From Rhodothermaeota bacterium MED-G19 (lineage in GTDB: Bacteria > Bacteroidota > Bacteroidia > Cytophagales > MED-G16), in contig NTKI01000007.1 of the NCBI GenBank assembly GCA_002457315.1, positions 1 through 62,234 of the forward strand: a stretch of DNA of 62,234 nt. Reading direction: 5' to 3'. The notes beneath the pieces were generated by a model, which ran no database searches, was not told the origin of the DNA, and saw only the letters and a program-made list of their open reading frames with translations. The position numbers were made by a program, and so were the translations under genes. Positions 35,648 to 44,617 of the stretch are shown here, in pieces (the stretch's first letter is position 1; every line of letters begins with the position of its first letter).

Positions 35648-37492
35648 TTATAAACTTTTTAATTCCTCTTCAAAATTATTTGATAAAATAGGAAACCTTA
35701 ACCATGAGGAAGAGTCCACACTATATTCATCAAAATGAAAAGAAGGAGCTGTTCTTTCTCTTTTCCATTGATTTTGGCTAAAAAGTAAAAAAAACTTTTT
35801 TAAATATATTTTAGATAATTCTTTTTCAATTTTCATTTTCTTTTGAAGATATAAAAAAATTTCATTTGGACTCAATCTTTCTTTTATGGCTAATCTTTCA
35901 ATTTCATTTAAAATTTCATAAGGCATTAAATCGTTCTCATCAAACTGATTTTCTTCTAATGGTTTAAGCTCTGCACTTGGCTTTAGGTTTAATACTTTTT
36001 TTAGTGGCAAATAATTGTATTCATCTAGAAGATAATTAAGTAGACTCTTTATAAAAATTTTATCTATTCCTGCAATTGGAGATATTGATCCACTAGAATC
36101 ACCATCCATAGTTGAATAACCTATGCTTGATTCACTTCTATTAGAAGTTGATAATAGAAGTAAGTTATTTGTATTAGCTATAAACCAGATAAATGGAGAT
36201 CTTACTCTTGCTTGAATATTTTGGAGTGCTAAATTATCATTTTCCCATGAATACTTTTTTTTAGTACTTGAACTTATTTTACTAATTATACCTTCTACTT
36301 CATCATCAATTTCCCATTCGTAATGATTTGATCCAATAAATTCAGATAATAATTTTGCAGATTCTTGAGTTTTTGAAGAAGAGTTTATAGACTTTTGGTA
36401 TGCAGTATGAAGTAAAATGTTTAGAATCAGTTTTATGTTTTTATTCTTATTATCAGTTAATTTAATATTTTGTAAATTCAATCTTTTAACTAGTTTATCA
36501 CTTCCTTCTCTATCAATATATCTTTTAATCATCTCATAGATTAATATTGCAACGCATGATGAGTCCAATCCACCACTTAATGATAATGCAAAACCCTTTA
36601 GTTTAGATTTTGAAAGATAATCTAAAAGCCCTACAGAAAAAGCATTTATAAATTCTTCATAATTATTAATTGATGTCTCTTTATATTTTTTATTATTTCC
36701 TTTTAGATCAATATTAAAATAGTTTATGATATAATCTTTAAAAGAAAATCTCTCTGAGATATCTATTAAATTTCCTTTTTGAGCTATAATTGTATCTCCC
36801 TCAAATATTATTTTACCCGATTCATTTCCGAGTAAATTTACAGACAGATAAGTGCAATTAAACGTTTTAGAACTGTTGATAGTAAGGTTTTTTCTAAAAT
36901 TAAATTTATTGAAAGCATAATGACTAGCTATTGGATTAAAAATTATAAGATGTTTATCAGTTTTGATATAATTGGCAGGTCTCTCAATATCCCATGAATC
37001 TCTACATATCTCAAACCCTAAAGTGATTTTATCATTATATTCTAACTGGATTGACCCAATTGGGTATTCTATATTATTAAATTTTGTTTTTTCTATTTTA
37101 CCAAATTTCCATGGATTAAACCATCTTTTTTCGTAATGTATTCCATCATTTGGTAAATTGCTTTTAATAAAAAAACCTAAAATTTTTGAATTTCTAATTA
37201 TGCAGCAAGCATTATATAATTTTTTTTTGTGTAAAATAGGATGTCCAATAATTACTGTAATTGACTTACATATTTTAGAAATTTCAATAAGTTTTTCATT
37301 TGATTTTTCGATAAACCATTTGCTGAAAAAAAGATCTTGACATCCATAACCAGTTATTGAGAGTTCTGGAAAACATAAGATTTTTACATTGTTTTTAATT
37401 GAAAGACTGATACTATCTTTAATGTTATTAATGTTTTTTTCCCATGCAAGTGGAGTCTGATTCAAATTTGAACTAGCTAACTTAATTTTCAT
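35648..37492 (-). CDS. nadE: Glutamine-dependent NAD+ synthetase
   Basis: A 614-residue two-domain enzyme for the last step of NAD+ synthesis. The N-terminal nitrilase-type glutaminase (about 1-265) has the triad Glu43 (CFPELSITGYG), Lys110 (FFIKSNLPNDG) and Cys163 (GFEICRDSW). The synthetase domain has PP-loop SLSGGLDSS at about 304-312 and downstream STSNRSESSIGYSTMDGDSS. Length is in the range of bacterial glutamine-using NadE. It is separated from the upstream gene by 146 bases holding a hairpin, so it probably has its own promoter. Confidence 0.95.
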   Translation of the reverse strand: MKIKLASSNLNQTPLAWEKNINNIKDSISLSIKNNVKILCFPELSITGYGCQDLFFSKWFIEKSNEKLIEISKICKSITVIIGHPILHKKKLYNACCIIRNSKILGFFIKSNLPNDGIHYEKRWFNPWKFGKIEKTKFNNIEYPIGSIQLEYNDKITLGFEICRDSWDIERPANYIKTDKHLIIFNPIASHYAFNKFNFRKNLTINSSKTFNCTYLSVNLLGNESGKIIFEGDTIIAQKGNLIDISERFSFKDYIINYFNIDLKGNNKKYKETSINNYEEFINAFSVGLLDYLSKSKLKGFALSLSGGLDSSCVAILIYEMIKRYIDREGSDKLVKRLNLQNIKLTDNKNKNIKLILNILLHTAYQKSINSSSKTQESAKLLSEFIGSNHYEWEIDDEVEGIISKISSSTKKKYSWENDNLALQNIQARVRSPFIWFIANTNNLLLLSTSNRSESSIGYSTMDGDSSGSISPIAGIDKIFIKSLLNYLLDEYNYLPLKKVLNLKPSAELKPLEENQFDENDLMPYEILNEIERLAIKERLSPNEIFLYLQKKMKIEKELSKIYLKKFFLLFSQNQWKRERTAPSFHFDEYSVDSSSWLRFPILSNNFEEELKSL

Positions 37493-37597
37493 CTAAAATT
37501 ATTACTTCAGTATGTATAAAAAATTTATTCTTTAAAGATCACTAAATTTAAATAATGATAAAAGATTATCTTAAAAGAAAATGTGCTTTGGTCAATT

Positions 37598-37637
37598 AAA
37601 ATCCTTGATTAGCTTCTTATCTAAGTTAACTCAAGGA
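37598..37637 (-). terminator. Bulged hairpin, possible terminator after the SGLT-methyltransferase unit
   Basis: TCCTTGA (37602-37608) pairs with TCAAGGA (37631-37637) and an inner TTAG (37609-37612) with CTAA (37621-37624), leaving an 8-base loop and a 6-base one-sided bulge. Read on the minus strand it ends in TTTTAATT. It follows the methyltransferase-like stop at 37639. The bulge and short T run make it a weak terminator. The rest of the 146-base gap (37493-37638) is AT-rich and I see nothing else in it. Confidence 0.35.
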
Positions 37638-37638
37638 G

Positions 37639-38352
37639 TTAATTACTGGATTTTATTTTAGAATTAATAGATAATTTCATATAGATATAAAATATCAATG
37701 TAAAAATTAAGAAATAAAAAATCCAATTTGTATTTATAATTTCTGAATTTACTTTATAGTTTTCTATGCTATTAATTATAAAGAATAATACAGAGATACC
37801 TAGAAGTCCATTTTTAATATTTATCAAAGATTTTTTTACATTAAACTTGTTAATTGGCTTTCTCCAGTTTTTAAAAGATGGAATTATTCTTGGTGTATTT
37901 GAGTAATATGACTTGTATTCTTCTTTAAATTTTTGTAGTAAAAAATTTTCTTCAACTAATATTATTTTATAATATAACATTGCAAAAAGAGAGGAGACTA
38001 TTAAAGTAATTAATTTATTAGATAGTAGAAGAACAACTCCCAACCAATTTAAATAATTTGCAAGATATAGAGGGTTTCTTAGAAGAGAGTAGATACCTGA
38101 GGTATTGAGTTTTTCTGCAATTTGTTTTTTAGTATTTTTTCCTGAAGTTTTATGGTATGCAAATCCTATGGTAAACATTCTAATAAATAAACCAGAAACA
38201 GATATTGTTAAGCAAATAATATACTGATGATTAGAGATTGAATTAGAATTCAAATAATAAAATAAGATACATAGTAAAATTATTGGAATAGGTAATACTC
38301 CTCTATATCTAAATAAAAAATTACCTTGATTTAATTGTCTGTCTGTTATCAT
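37639..38352 (-). CDS. Membrane methyltransferase of the isoprenylcysteine carboxylmethyltransferase (ICMT) fold
   Basis: A 237-residue integral membrane protein with about six hydrophobic segments. The SAM-binding signature of the ICMT/PEMT fold is present at about 82-100 (LNTSGIYSLLRNPLYLANY) and continues as VEENFLLQKFKEEYKSYY. Family members methylate lipids or modified cysteines, and one (LmtA of Leptospira) methylates the 1-phosphate of lipid A. The target here is unknown. The C-terminal 60 residues add two membrane segments beyond the catalytic core. It lies 5 bases after the SGLT symporter gene in the same direction. Confidence 0.75.
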   Translation of the reverse strand: MITDRQLNQGNFLFRYRGVLPIPIILLCILFYYLNSNSISNHQYIICLTISVSGLFIRMFTIGFAYHKTSGKNTKKQIAEKLNTSGIYSLLRNPLYLANYLNWLGVVLLLSNKLITLIVSSLFAMLYYKIILVEENFLLQKFKEEYKSYYSNTPRIIPSFKNWRKPINKFNVKKSLINIKNGLLGISVLFFIINSIENYKVNSEIINTNWIFYFLIFTLIFYIYMKLSINSKIKSSN

Positions 38353-38357
38353 CTATT

Positions 38358-40055
38358 TCACCAGAATATTGCATAAAGCATTGTGGTAATTATTAATACA
38401 GTAAATGCTGGGATATTAAATGATGGTTTTGTCTCAAATAATTTTCCTGATAATTTTATAGCTTTTGGGTCATCTTCATTTCCCTCAAGGTAACTTATGA
38501 TGTAAATTATAAACATAGTAACCAAGAATGTTATGCCCATTTGGTGAAGAAAAGGAATTTCTCCAATAAATAATCCTTGAGAAAAACTAGGCATAAACTC
38601 TATCCATCCTTTTGGTACAACTTTAAAATACATAGCTACTGGTATAGAAAGTAGTATTCCCCATATTGCTGCATTATTTGTTGCTTTTTTATAAAATAGT
38701 CCCATAATAAATACAGCAAGAATTCCAGGGCTTACAACTCCTGTATACTCCTGAATTGCTTGAAATACTTGTCCTAAATTACCAAACATTGGAGCTATAA
38801 GCATAGCTATAAAAAGTGAAACTATTACTACAAATCGTCCAACTTTCACTAATTCAGAATCTTTAGCTTTTTTATTAATTATTTCTTTATAAATGTCCAT
38901 CGTGAAAATAGTTGATGTTGAATTTAGCATTGATGCAAGTGATGAAACAATGGCCGCTGCAAGAGCTGCTAGAATTAAACCCTTTATGCCCACAGGAATA
39001 TAATTTTTAATCAACCAAGGAGCTGCATTATCATTCAATATTTTTCCATCTGAAGATGTAAAACCTTCTGGGAGAACTTTCATTAATTCTCCTGTTGCAG
39101 GATCAAGATTTATCACGTAAGCTATTATTCCTGGCAGTACAACAAAAATTGGAATTATCAATTTTAAAAAAGCTGCAAATGCGATTCCTTTTTGAGCCTC
39201 ACCTAAATTTTTTGCTGCAAATGTTCTTTGAATTATATATTGATTAAAACCCCAGTAGTAAGTATTAGCTATCCACATTCCTCCTATAAGAACAGCTATT
39301 CCTGGTAAATCAAAATAAGCATCTCTTCCATCAGGAGTAATAATTTCTCCTTTTGATAAAATCATAGAAAATCTTTCTGGAACAGTATTGTACACATATG
39401 ATAGACCATCAATTATACCACCGGATGGAGTAACATAAGATAATGCTATACCAGTCATTAACATACCTCCAAAAATTAAAATCACGACTTGAACAACATC
39501 TGTCCAAGCTACAGCTGATAATCCTCCCCAAACAGAATATGTAAGAGCAAATAATCCAAGTCCAATAATACTAGTAGTTATTAGGCTACCATCTCCTGAA
39601 CCAAAGATAGTATCCATTGCTTTTCCTCCTAGGTACATAACAGATGTTAGATTAACAAAAACAAATAAACTAATCCAAAATATTGCGAGTATAGTCTTTA
39701 GGTTTTTACTATATCTTTTTTTAACAAATTCAGGTATGGTATATATATTCTTTTCTATATATATTGGAAGAAAAAACTTACCTACAACAAGCAAAGTAAT
39801 TGCAGCCATCCACTCATAAGTTGCAATTGCCAAACCTAGTGCAAATCCTGAGCCAGACATTCCAATAAATTGTTCTGCAGATATATTTGCTGCTATTAAA
39901 GATGCTCCTATAGTCCACCAAGGTAAAGATTTTCCCGCCAAAAAGTAATCTTCAGCACTCTTACCAGATCCACTTTTATCTCTTGAAACATATAAGCCAA
40001 TTGTCAGTATAACTATACAGTAACTTATAAATACAATTATGTCAATATTTTCCAT
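38358..40055 (-). CDS. Sodium:sugar symporter (SGLT group of the SSS family)
   Basis: A 565-residue carrier with about 14 membrane segments. SGLT-type marks are GASLIAANISAEQFIGMSGSG near the start, YTIPEFVKKRYS, YSVWGGLSAVAWTDVVQ, NQYIIQRTFAAKNLGEAQKG and LAALAAAIVSSLASMLNSTS. The R-FAAKNLGEAQKG segment is typical of sugar rather than proline or acetate carriers. Divergent from it across 74 bases is a secreted sugar dehydrogenase gene. The sugar itself is unknown; the xylA/xylB pair at 55 kb makes xylose one candidate. Three tandem ACTAA pentamers abut the start codon. Confidence 0.9.
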   Translation of the reverse strand: MENIDIIVFISYCIVILTIGLYVSRDKSGSGKSAEDYFLAGKSLPWWTIGASLIAANISAEQFIGMSGSGFALGLAIATYEWMAAITLLVVGKFFLPIYIEKNIYTIPEFVKKRYSKNLKTILAIFWISLFVFVNLTSVMYLGGKAMDTIFGSGDGSLITTSIIGLGLFALTYSVWGGLSAVAWTDVVQVVILIFGGMLMTGIALSYVTPSGGIIDGLSYVYNTVPERFSMILSKGEIITPDGRDAYFDLPGIAVLIGGMWIANTYYWGFNQYIIQRTFAAKNLGEAQKGIAFAAFLKLIIPIFVVLPGIIAYVINLDPATGELMKVLPEGFTSSDGKILNDNAAPWLIKNYIPVGIKGLILAALAAAIVSSLASMLNSTSTIFTMDIYKEIINKKAKDSELVKVGRFVVIVSLFIAMLIAPMFGNLGQVFQAIQEYTGVVSPGILAVFIMGLFYKKATNNAAIWGILLSIPVAMYFKVVPKGWIEFMPSFSQGLFIGEIPFLHQMGITFLVTMFIIYIISYLEGNEDDPKAIKLSGKLFETKPSFNIPAFTVLIITTMLYAIFW

Positions 40056-40089
40056 TAGTTTAGTTTAGTTTATTTAAGTTAATACTTAA
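40055..40089. promoter_or_regulatory. Tandem pentamer and dyad in the SGLT / sugar dehydrogenase divergent region
   Basis: TTAGT is repeated three times in tandem at 40055-40069 (ACTAA on the coding strand of SGLT, the last A being the first base of its ATG). A dyad TTAAGT-TAAT-ACTTAA follows at 40074-40089. The 74-base region must hold both promoters. The dyad could be an operator for a sugar-responsive regulator; none is encoded in the window. Confidence 0.3.
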
Positions 40090-40129
40090 TATTTATTTGA
40101 ACTAGACTAACTAATTAAATTTAAGTCAC

Positions 40130-41278
40130 ATGATTAGCAGATTAATATTTTTATCAATTTTATCATTTTTTCCTTTTTTTTCTTTTACAAATGTGAATGA
40201 TAAAACCATTAAGACTCAACTTGAAAATTTAACCTTGCCTGAAGGTTTCAAGATTCAATTATATGCCTCAGACGTTGAGAATGCTAGGTCAATGGCAATA
40301 AGTCCATTAGGCACAATATTTGTTGGAAATAGAAGATCAGATAATGTATTTGCTTTAAAGGATACTGATGGTGATAACGTAGTTGATAAGAAATATTTAA
40401 TTACTGATAAACTTAAAAATATGCCTAATGGAGTTGCTTATTATAAAGGTGATCTATATGTAGCTGAGGTAAATAAAATATGGGTTTTTAGAGATATTGA
40501 AAATAATTTAGATTACATAGATAAATTTGGAGATTATCCAGAAGAACCTGAGCTATTATCTGACGATTATCCTTCTGATAGACATCACGGATGGAAATAT
40601 ATTTCATTTGGTCCGGATGGTAAATTGTATGTTCCTGTTGGTGCACCTTGTAACATATGTGAGAGTAATGATGAGGTATATGCTTCTATTACTAGAATGG
40701 ATCCAGATGGGTCTAATAAAGAAGTATATGTTAGTGGGGTAAGAAACACTGTTGGCTTCACATGGCATCCTGAAACAGGAGAGATGTGGTTTACTGACAA
40801 TGGAAGAGATATGCTTGGAGATAATTACCCACCTTGTGAGCTTAACAAGGTTCAAAAGCCTAAACAACATTTTGGTTATCCATATTGTCATGGTAATGAT
40901 ATATCAGATCCTGAATTTGGCAGTAAATATTCTTGTGAAGATTTTGTGAAACCAGTTCAGAATTTGGGTCCTCATGTAGCTCCTTTAGGGCTAAAATTTT
41001 ATGATGGGGATATGTTTCCAAATGAATTTAAGGGTGATGTATTTATAGCTGAACATGGATCGTGGAATAGGTCAAAAAAAATAGGATATAGAATTACTAG
41101 AGTAAAAATTGAAAATAATAAGTCAGTAGGGTATGAGCCTTTTATTTATGGATGGTTAAATGAAGAGGAACAAGAGGCTTGGGGTAGACCTGTAGATATT
41201 ATAATTCTTAAAGATGGGTCTATGTTAATTTCAGATGATTATGCAAATGCAATTTATAGAGTTTATTATGATGGTTAG
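40130..41278 (+). CDS. Secreted PQQ-dependent sugar (sorbosone-type) dehydrogenase
   Basis: A 382-residue beta-propeller protein, signal peptide about 1-20 (FFPFFSFTN). Propeller motifs typical of the glucose/sorbosone dehydrogenase family are visible: LPEGFKIQLYASDVENARSM, DTDGDNVVDKK, YVPVGAPCNIC, HPETGEMWFTDNGRDMLGD, AEHGSWNRS and GRPVDIIILKDGSMLISDD. These proteins oxidise aldoses in the periplasm with PQQ, but the subfamily contains proteins of unproven activity and no PQQ biosynthesis gene is in the window. It is a single-gene unit divergent from the SGLT symporter and abuts convergent murB without a gap. Confidence 0.85.
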   Translation: MISRLIFLSILSFFPFFSFTNVNDKTIKTQLENLTLPEGFKIQLYASDVENARSMAISPLGTIFVGNRRSDNVFALKDTDGDNVVDKKYLITDKLKNMPNGVAYYKGDLYVAEVNKIWVFRDIENNLDYIDKFGDYPEEPELLSDDYPSDRHHGWKYISFGPDGKLYVPVGAPCNICESNDEVYASITRMDPDGSNKEVYVSGVRNTVGFTWHPETGEMWFTDNGRDMLGDNYPPCELNKVQKPKQHFGYPYCHGNDISDPEFGSKYSCEDFVKPVQNLGPHVAPLGLKFYDGDMFPNEFKGDVFIAEHGSWNRSKKIGYRITRVKIENNKSVGYEPFIYGWLNEEEQEAWGRPVDIIILKDGSMLISDDYANAIYRVYYDG

Positions 41279-42283
41279 TTAAACTATTTTAACTTCAGCT
41301 TCCAATTTTATATTGAATTTTTCCTTAACACTTTTAGATATTTCTTCTGATAGGTTTTTGATTTTATTTCCTGATTCTTCTCCATAATTTACTAATACGA
41401 GTGCGTGTTTTTTATAAACACCTATCTTTTCTAGAACTTTACCTTTCCAACCACATTTTTCTATTAACCAGGCAGCAGATATTTTTATGTTATTTTCTCC
41501 CATCATGTATCCGGAAATATCACGGTATTCTGATTTGATATCATTGTACAGGCTTTGTGTAATAATTGGATTTTTGAAAAAGCTGCCTGCATTACCTAAT
41601 ATTTTTGGATTAGGTAGTTTAGAATTTCTTATTTTGATTATCTCATCTCTCAATGATTTTAATGAAATTCTATCTTTATCTAAGTTTTTTAACTCTTTAT
41701 AACTAAGAATATAGTTAGGCTTTTTATTTAAAATAAAATCTACATGTGTTATGAAATATTTATTTTTTTTATTTTTTTTAAAAATGCTATTTCTATATTC
41801 AAAGCAGCATGACTTTCTATTATATATCTTTTCCTTATTTTCTTCTAAATCATATACGATTACATTATCTATAAAATCTTTGATCTCAACACCATATGCT
41901 CCTATATTTTGAATAGGTGCAGCTCCAACTGACCCAGGTATTAACGATAAGTTTTCAACTCCGTAGTAACTATTTTCTACACAATATGAAACAAATTCAT
42001 CCCAGTTTTCTCCAGAACCTACTTTTATTTTGACAATATTTTCATCTTCATAGAATTTATCAATACCCATTATTTTATTTACTAATACAATGCCATCAAA
42101 GTCTTTTGTAAATAAAATATTTGATCCACCTCCTATAATTAATTTTTTTTCATTTCTAATGTCTTTATTATTTATAATATTTGAAATGTCATCTCTATTT
42201 TCAATTATAATTAAGTACTTTGATTTATGATTTACTCCAAAAGAATTAAAATTCAGTAAAGAAGAGTCTTGTAAAATATTCAT
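41279..42283 (-). CDS. murB: UDP-N-acetylenolpyruvoylglucosamine reductase
   Basis: A 334-residue FAD enzyme that reduces the enolpyruvyl group to make UDP-MurNAc. The FAD-binding part has IGGGSNILFTKDFDG and PGSVGAAPIQNIGAYGVE. The catalytic Ser is in GNAGSFFKNP and a late Glu (LEAEVKIV) closes the active site. The length and the YELL-type insertion segment (FEYRNSIFKK) place it in type I, like E. coli MurB. It directly follows yebC without a gap, in the same direction. Confidence 0.95.
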   Translation of the reverse strand: MNILQDSSLLNFNSFGVNHKSKYLIIIENRDDISNIINNKDIRNEKKLIIGGGSNILFTKDFDGIVLVNKIMGIDKFYEDENIVKIKVGSGENWDEFVSYCVENSYYGVENLSLIPGSVGAAPIQNIGAYGVEIKDFIDNVIVYDLEENKEKIYNRKSCCFEYRNSIFKKNKKNKYFITHVDFILNKKPNYILSYKELKNLDKDRISLKSLRDEIIKIRNSKLPNPKILGNAGSFFKNPIITQSLYNDIKSEYRDISGYMMGENNIKISAAWLIEKCGWKGKVLEKIGVYKKHALVLVNYGEESGNKIKNLSEEISKSVKEKFNIKLEAEVKIV

Positions 42284-42991
42284 TTAGGCAATATTTGTAA
42301 ATACATATTGTACATCTTCATCATCCTCCATCTTGTCTAACATTTTTTCTATTTCAATAAGCTGATCTTCACCAAAATCAACTGGATTATTAGGTATTCG
42401 TTTTAATAATGATTTTGATGGTTTAATTTCAAGTTCATTTAAACCTTTGTTAATGGTTCCATATGAAGTGTAGTTGCCATAAATTATAATCTCATCATTA
42501 TTTATTTCTATTTCGTCTAAACCATAGTCAATTAAAAAGAGTTCAAGCTCGTCTGGTTCTTGATTTAATTTATCAATATGGAAAACAGCTTTTCTCTCAA
42601 ACATGAACTCTAATGATCCTGGAGATACAAGGTTTCCATCTGATTTATTAAAATATGATTTTATATTTGCAGTTGTTCTTGTAATATTATCAGTTGCTAT
42701 TTCAACTATTACTAATACTCCATGTGGTCCTTTTCCTTCAAAAGTTTGTTCAATAAAGTCTTTCAGTTCTTTATCAGAGGCTCTTTTTATTGCTGAATCA
42801 ATATTATCCTTGGGCATATTTTCAGCTTTTGCATTTTGAATAGCAGCTCTTAACTTAAAATTCATTTCTGGATCAGTTCCTCCTTCTTTCGCGGCAACGG
42901 TTATTGCTTTTGATAATTTTGGGAAAAGTTTTGACATTTTATCCCATCTTTTTTCTTTTGCAGCTCGTCTATATTCAAATGCTCTTCCCAT
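42284..42991 (-). CDS. yebC: YebC/PmpR family protein
   Basis: A 235-residue cytoplasmic protein. The YebC opening has the usual shape ([20 protein letters not shown]), then [37 protein letters not shown] and YEG-type [18 protein letters not shown]. YebC family members were described as transcription factors, and recent work shows some act as translation factors relieving ribosome stalling at proline stretches. Which role applies here cannot be read from sequence. It starts a unit with murB and is divergent from guaA across 98 bases. Confidence 0.93.
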   Translation of the reverse strand: MGRAFEYRRAAKEKRWDKMSKLFPKLSKAITVAAKEGGTDPEMNFKLRAAIQNAKAENMPKDNIDSAIKRASDKELKDFIEQTFEGKGPHGVLVIVEIATDNITRTTANIKSYFNKSDGNLVSPGSLEFMFERKAVFHIDKLNQEPDELELFLIDYGLDEIEINNDEIIIYGNYTSYGTINKGLNELEIKPSKSLLKRIPNNPVDFGEDQLIEIEKMLDKMEDDEDVQYVFTNIA

Positions 42992-43045
42992 AGTATAATC
43001 GTATGTAGATTAATTCATTATTCTTACTAACTAAATTACAAAATA

Positions 43046-43080
43046 TTGAATTAATTAGTCTATTATCAAACCTAAGTTTA
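43046..43080 (+). promoter_or_regulatory. Weak candidate promoter for guaA
   Basis: TTG (43046-43048) and TAAGTTTA (43073-43080), one mismatch from TAnnTTTG, are 24 bases apart, slightly longer than the usual 19-21. The box ends 9 bases before the guaA ATG. The rest of the 98-base gap shows no riboswitch-like structure that I can recognise. Confidence 0.28.
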
Positions 43081-43089
43081 ATTTTACAA

Positions 43090-44616
43090 ATGGAAGAAAA
43101 AATATTAATTCTAGATTTTGGTTCTCAGTATACTCAGTTGATAGCTAGAAGAATAAGGGAATTAAATATTTATTGTGAAATATTTCCTTACAATAAGATA
43201 CCTAAAATTACAAAAAATTATTTAGGAGTTATATTGTCAGGAAGTCCTTTTTCAGTCCACGATGATAACGCTCCCTTAATAGATTTTAATTTTTTAGAAA
43301 ATGTGCCTGTATTAGGAATATGTTATGGTGCTCAATTAATAGCTGAAAATAATAATTGTGAAGTTACAAAGTCAAAAATTAGAGAATATGGTAGGGCTAA
43401 ATTAAAATTTGTAGACTCAGAAAATATTCTTATGTCTGGAGTAGAAGAGAACTCTGATGTTTGGATGAGCCATGGTGATTCAATAACAAATATTCCAGAA
43501 TCATTTAATATTATTGCAAGCACTAAAGACGTTGAAATAACATCATATTATTTAAAAAATAATAATTACTATGGTTTACAGTTTCATCCAGAAGTTACAC
43601 ACAGTAAGCATGGTAAAATAATTTTAAAAAACTTTGCTGTAAAAATTTGTGGTTGTTCACAGTCGTGGACCCCTGATAAATTTGTTGATTTCACAATTAA
43701 ATCTATTATAAAAACCGTCAAAGATGATAAAGTTATATTAGGACTCTCAGGTGGTGTTGATTCAAGTGTTGCTGCTATTTTAATTCATAAAGCAATCGGA
43801 AGGAACCTTTATTGTGTTTTTGTAGATAATGGTCTGCTTAGAAAAAATGAATTTGATAATGTATTATTATCATATAAAAATTTAGGTTTAAATGTTATAG
43901 GAGTAAATTCCAAAAGTTTATTCTATCAAGGTCTTAAAGGAAAGTCGGATCCTGAGGATAAGAGAAGATCAATTGGAAATGATTTTATTAAAGTTTTTGA
44001 AGAAGAGGCAAAAAGAATTGGGGATATTAAGTGGTTAGCTCAAGGGACTATTTACCCAGATGTTATAGAGTCTGTATCTGTGAAAGGTCCTTCTGCAACT
44101 ATAAAGTCTCATCATAATGTTGGTGGGTTGCCAGATAAAATGAATCTTAAGATAGTAGAACCCTTAAATTTGCTTTTTAAAGATGAGGTTAGAAGAGTTG
44201 GCAAATCTATTAATATGGATGAGTCTATTTTAAATAGACATCCTTTCCCAGGACCTGGTTTAGGCATAAGAATTATTGGTGAAGTGACAAAAGAAAAAGT
44301 TGAATTATTACAAGAAGCAGATGATATTTTTATATCTGCATTAATCAAAGAAAATTTATATAATGATGTATGGCAAGCTGCAACAATTCTGCTCCCAGTT
44401 AAATCGGTTGGTGTTATGGGAGATGAAAGAACTTATGAGTTCACAGTCGTGTTAAGGGCAGTGACAAGTTTGGATGGAATGACTGCTGATTGGTCTAGAT
44501 TACCAAATGACTTTTTAGCAAACGTATCAAACGAAATAATTAACAAAGTTAAAGGGATTAATAGGGTAGTTTATGATATCTCTTCTAAACCTCCTGCTAC
44601 AATAGAATGGGAATGA
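43090..44616 (+). CDS. guaA: GMP synthase (glutamine-hydrolysing)
   Basis: A 508-residue enzyme converting XMP to GMP. The glutaminase domain (1-195) has nucleophile Cys78 (LGICYGAQL) and the His/Glu pair in [10 protein letters not shown]. The ATP pyrophosphatase domain has [11 protein letters not shown], and the dimerisation domain has [17 protein letters not shown] and the terminal KPPATIEWE. All catalytic residues are present and length is typical (about 510-525). The next gene starts 2 bases after its stop, in a pairing I recall as frequent in flavobacteria. Confidence 0.97.
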   Translation: MEEKILILDFGSQYTQLIARRIRELNIYCEIFPYNKIPKITKNYLGVILSGSPFSVHDDNAPLIDFNFLENVPVLGICYGAQLIAENNNCEVTKSKIREYGRAKLKFVDSENILMSGVEENSDVWMSHGDSITNIPESFNIIASTKDVEITSYYLKNNNYYGLQFHPEVTHSKHGKIILKNFAVKICGCSQSWTPDKFVDFTIKSIIKTVKDDKVILGLSGGVDSSVAAILIHKAIGRNLYCVFVDNGLLRKNEFDNVLLSYKNLGLNVIGVNSKSLFYQGLKGKSDPEDKRRSIGNDFIKVFEEEAKRIGDIKWLAQGTIYPDVIESVSVKGPSATIKSHHNVGGLPDKMNLKIVEPLNLLFKDEVRRVGKSINMDESILNRHPFPGPGLGIRIIGEVTKEKVELLQEADDIFISALIKENLYNDVWQAATILLPVKSVGVMGDERTYEFTVVLRAVTSLDGMTADWSRLPNDFLANVSNEIINKVKGINRVVYDISSKPPATIEWE

Positions 44617-44617
44617 T

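Noticed and set aside
40527-40949. Several open frames on both strands inside the sugar dehydrogenase gene
   Set aside because: The local sequence is less AT-rich and has fewer stops; only one frame encodes the conserved propeller motifs.
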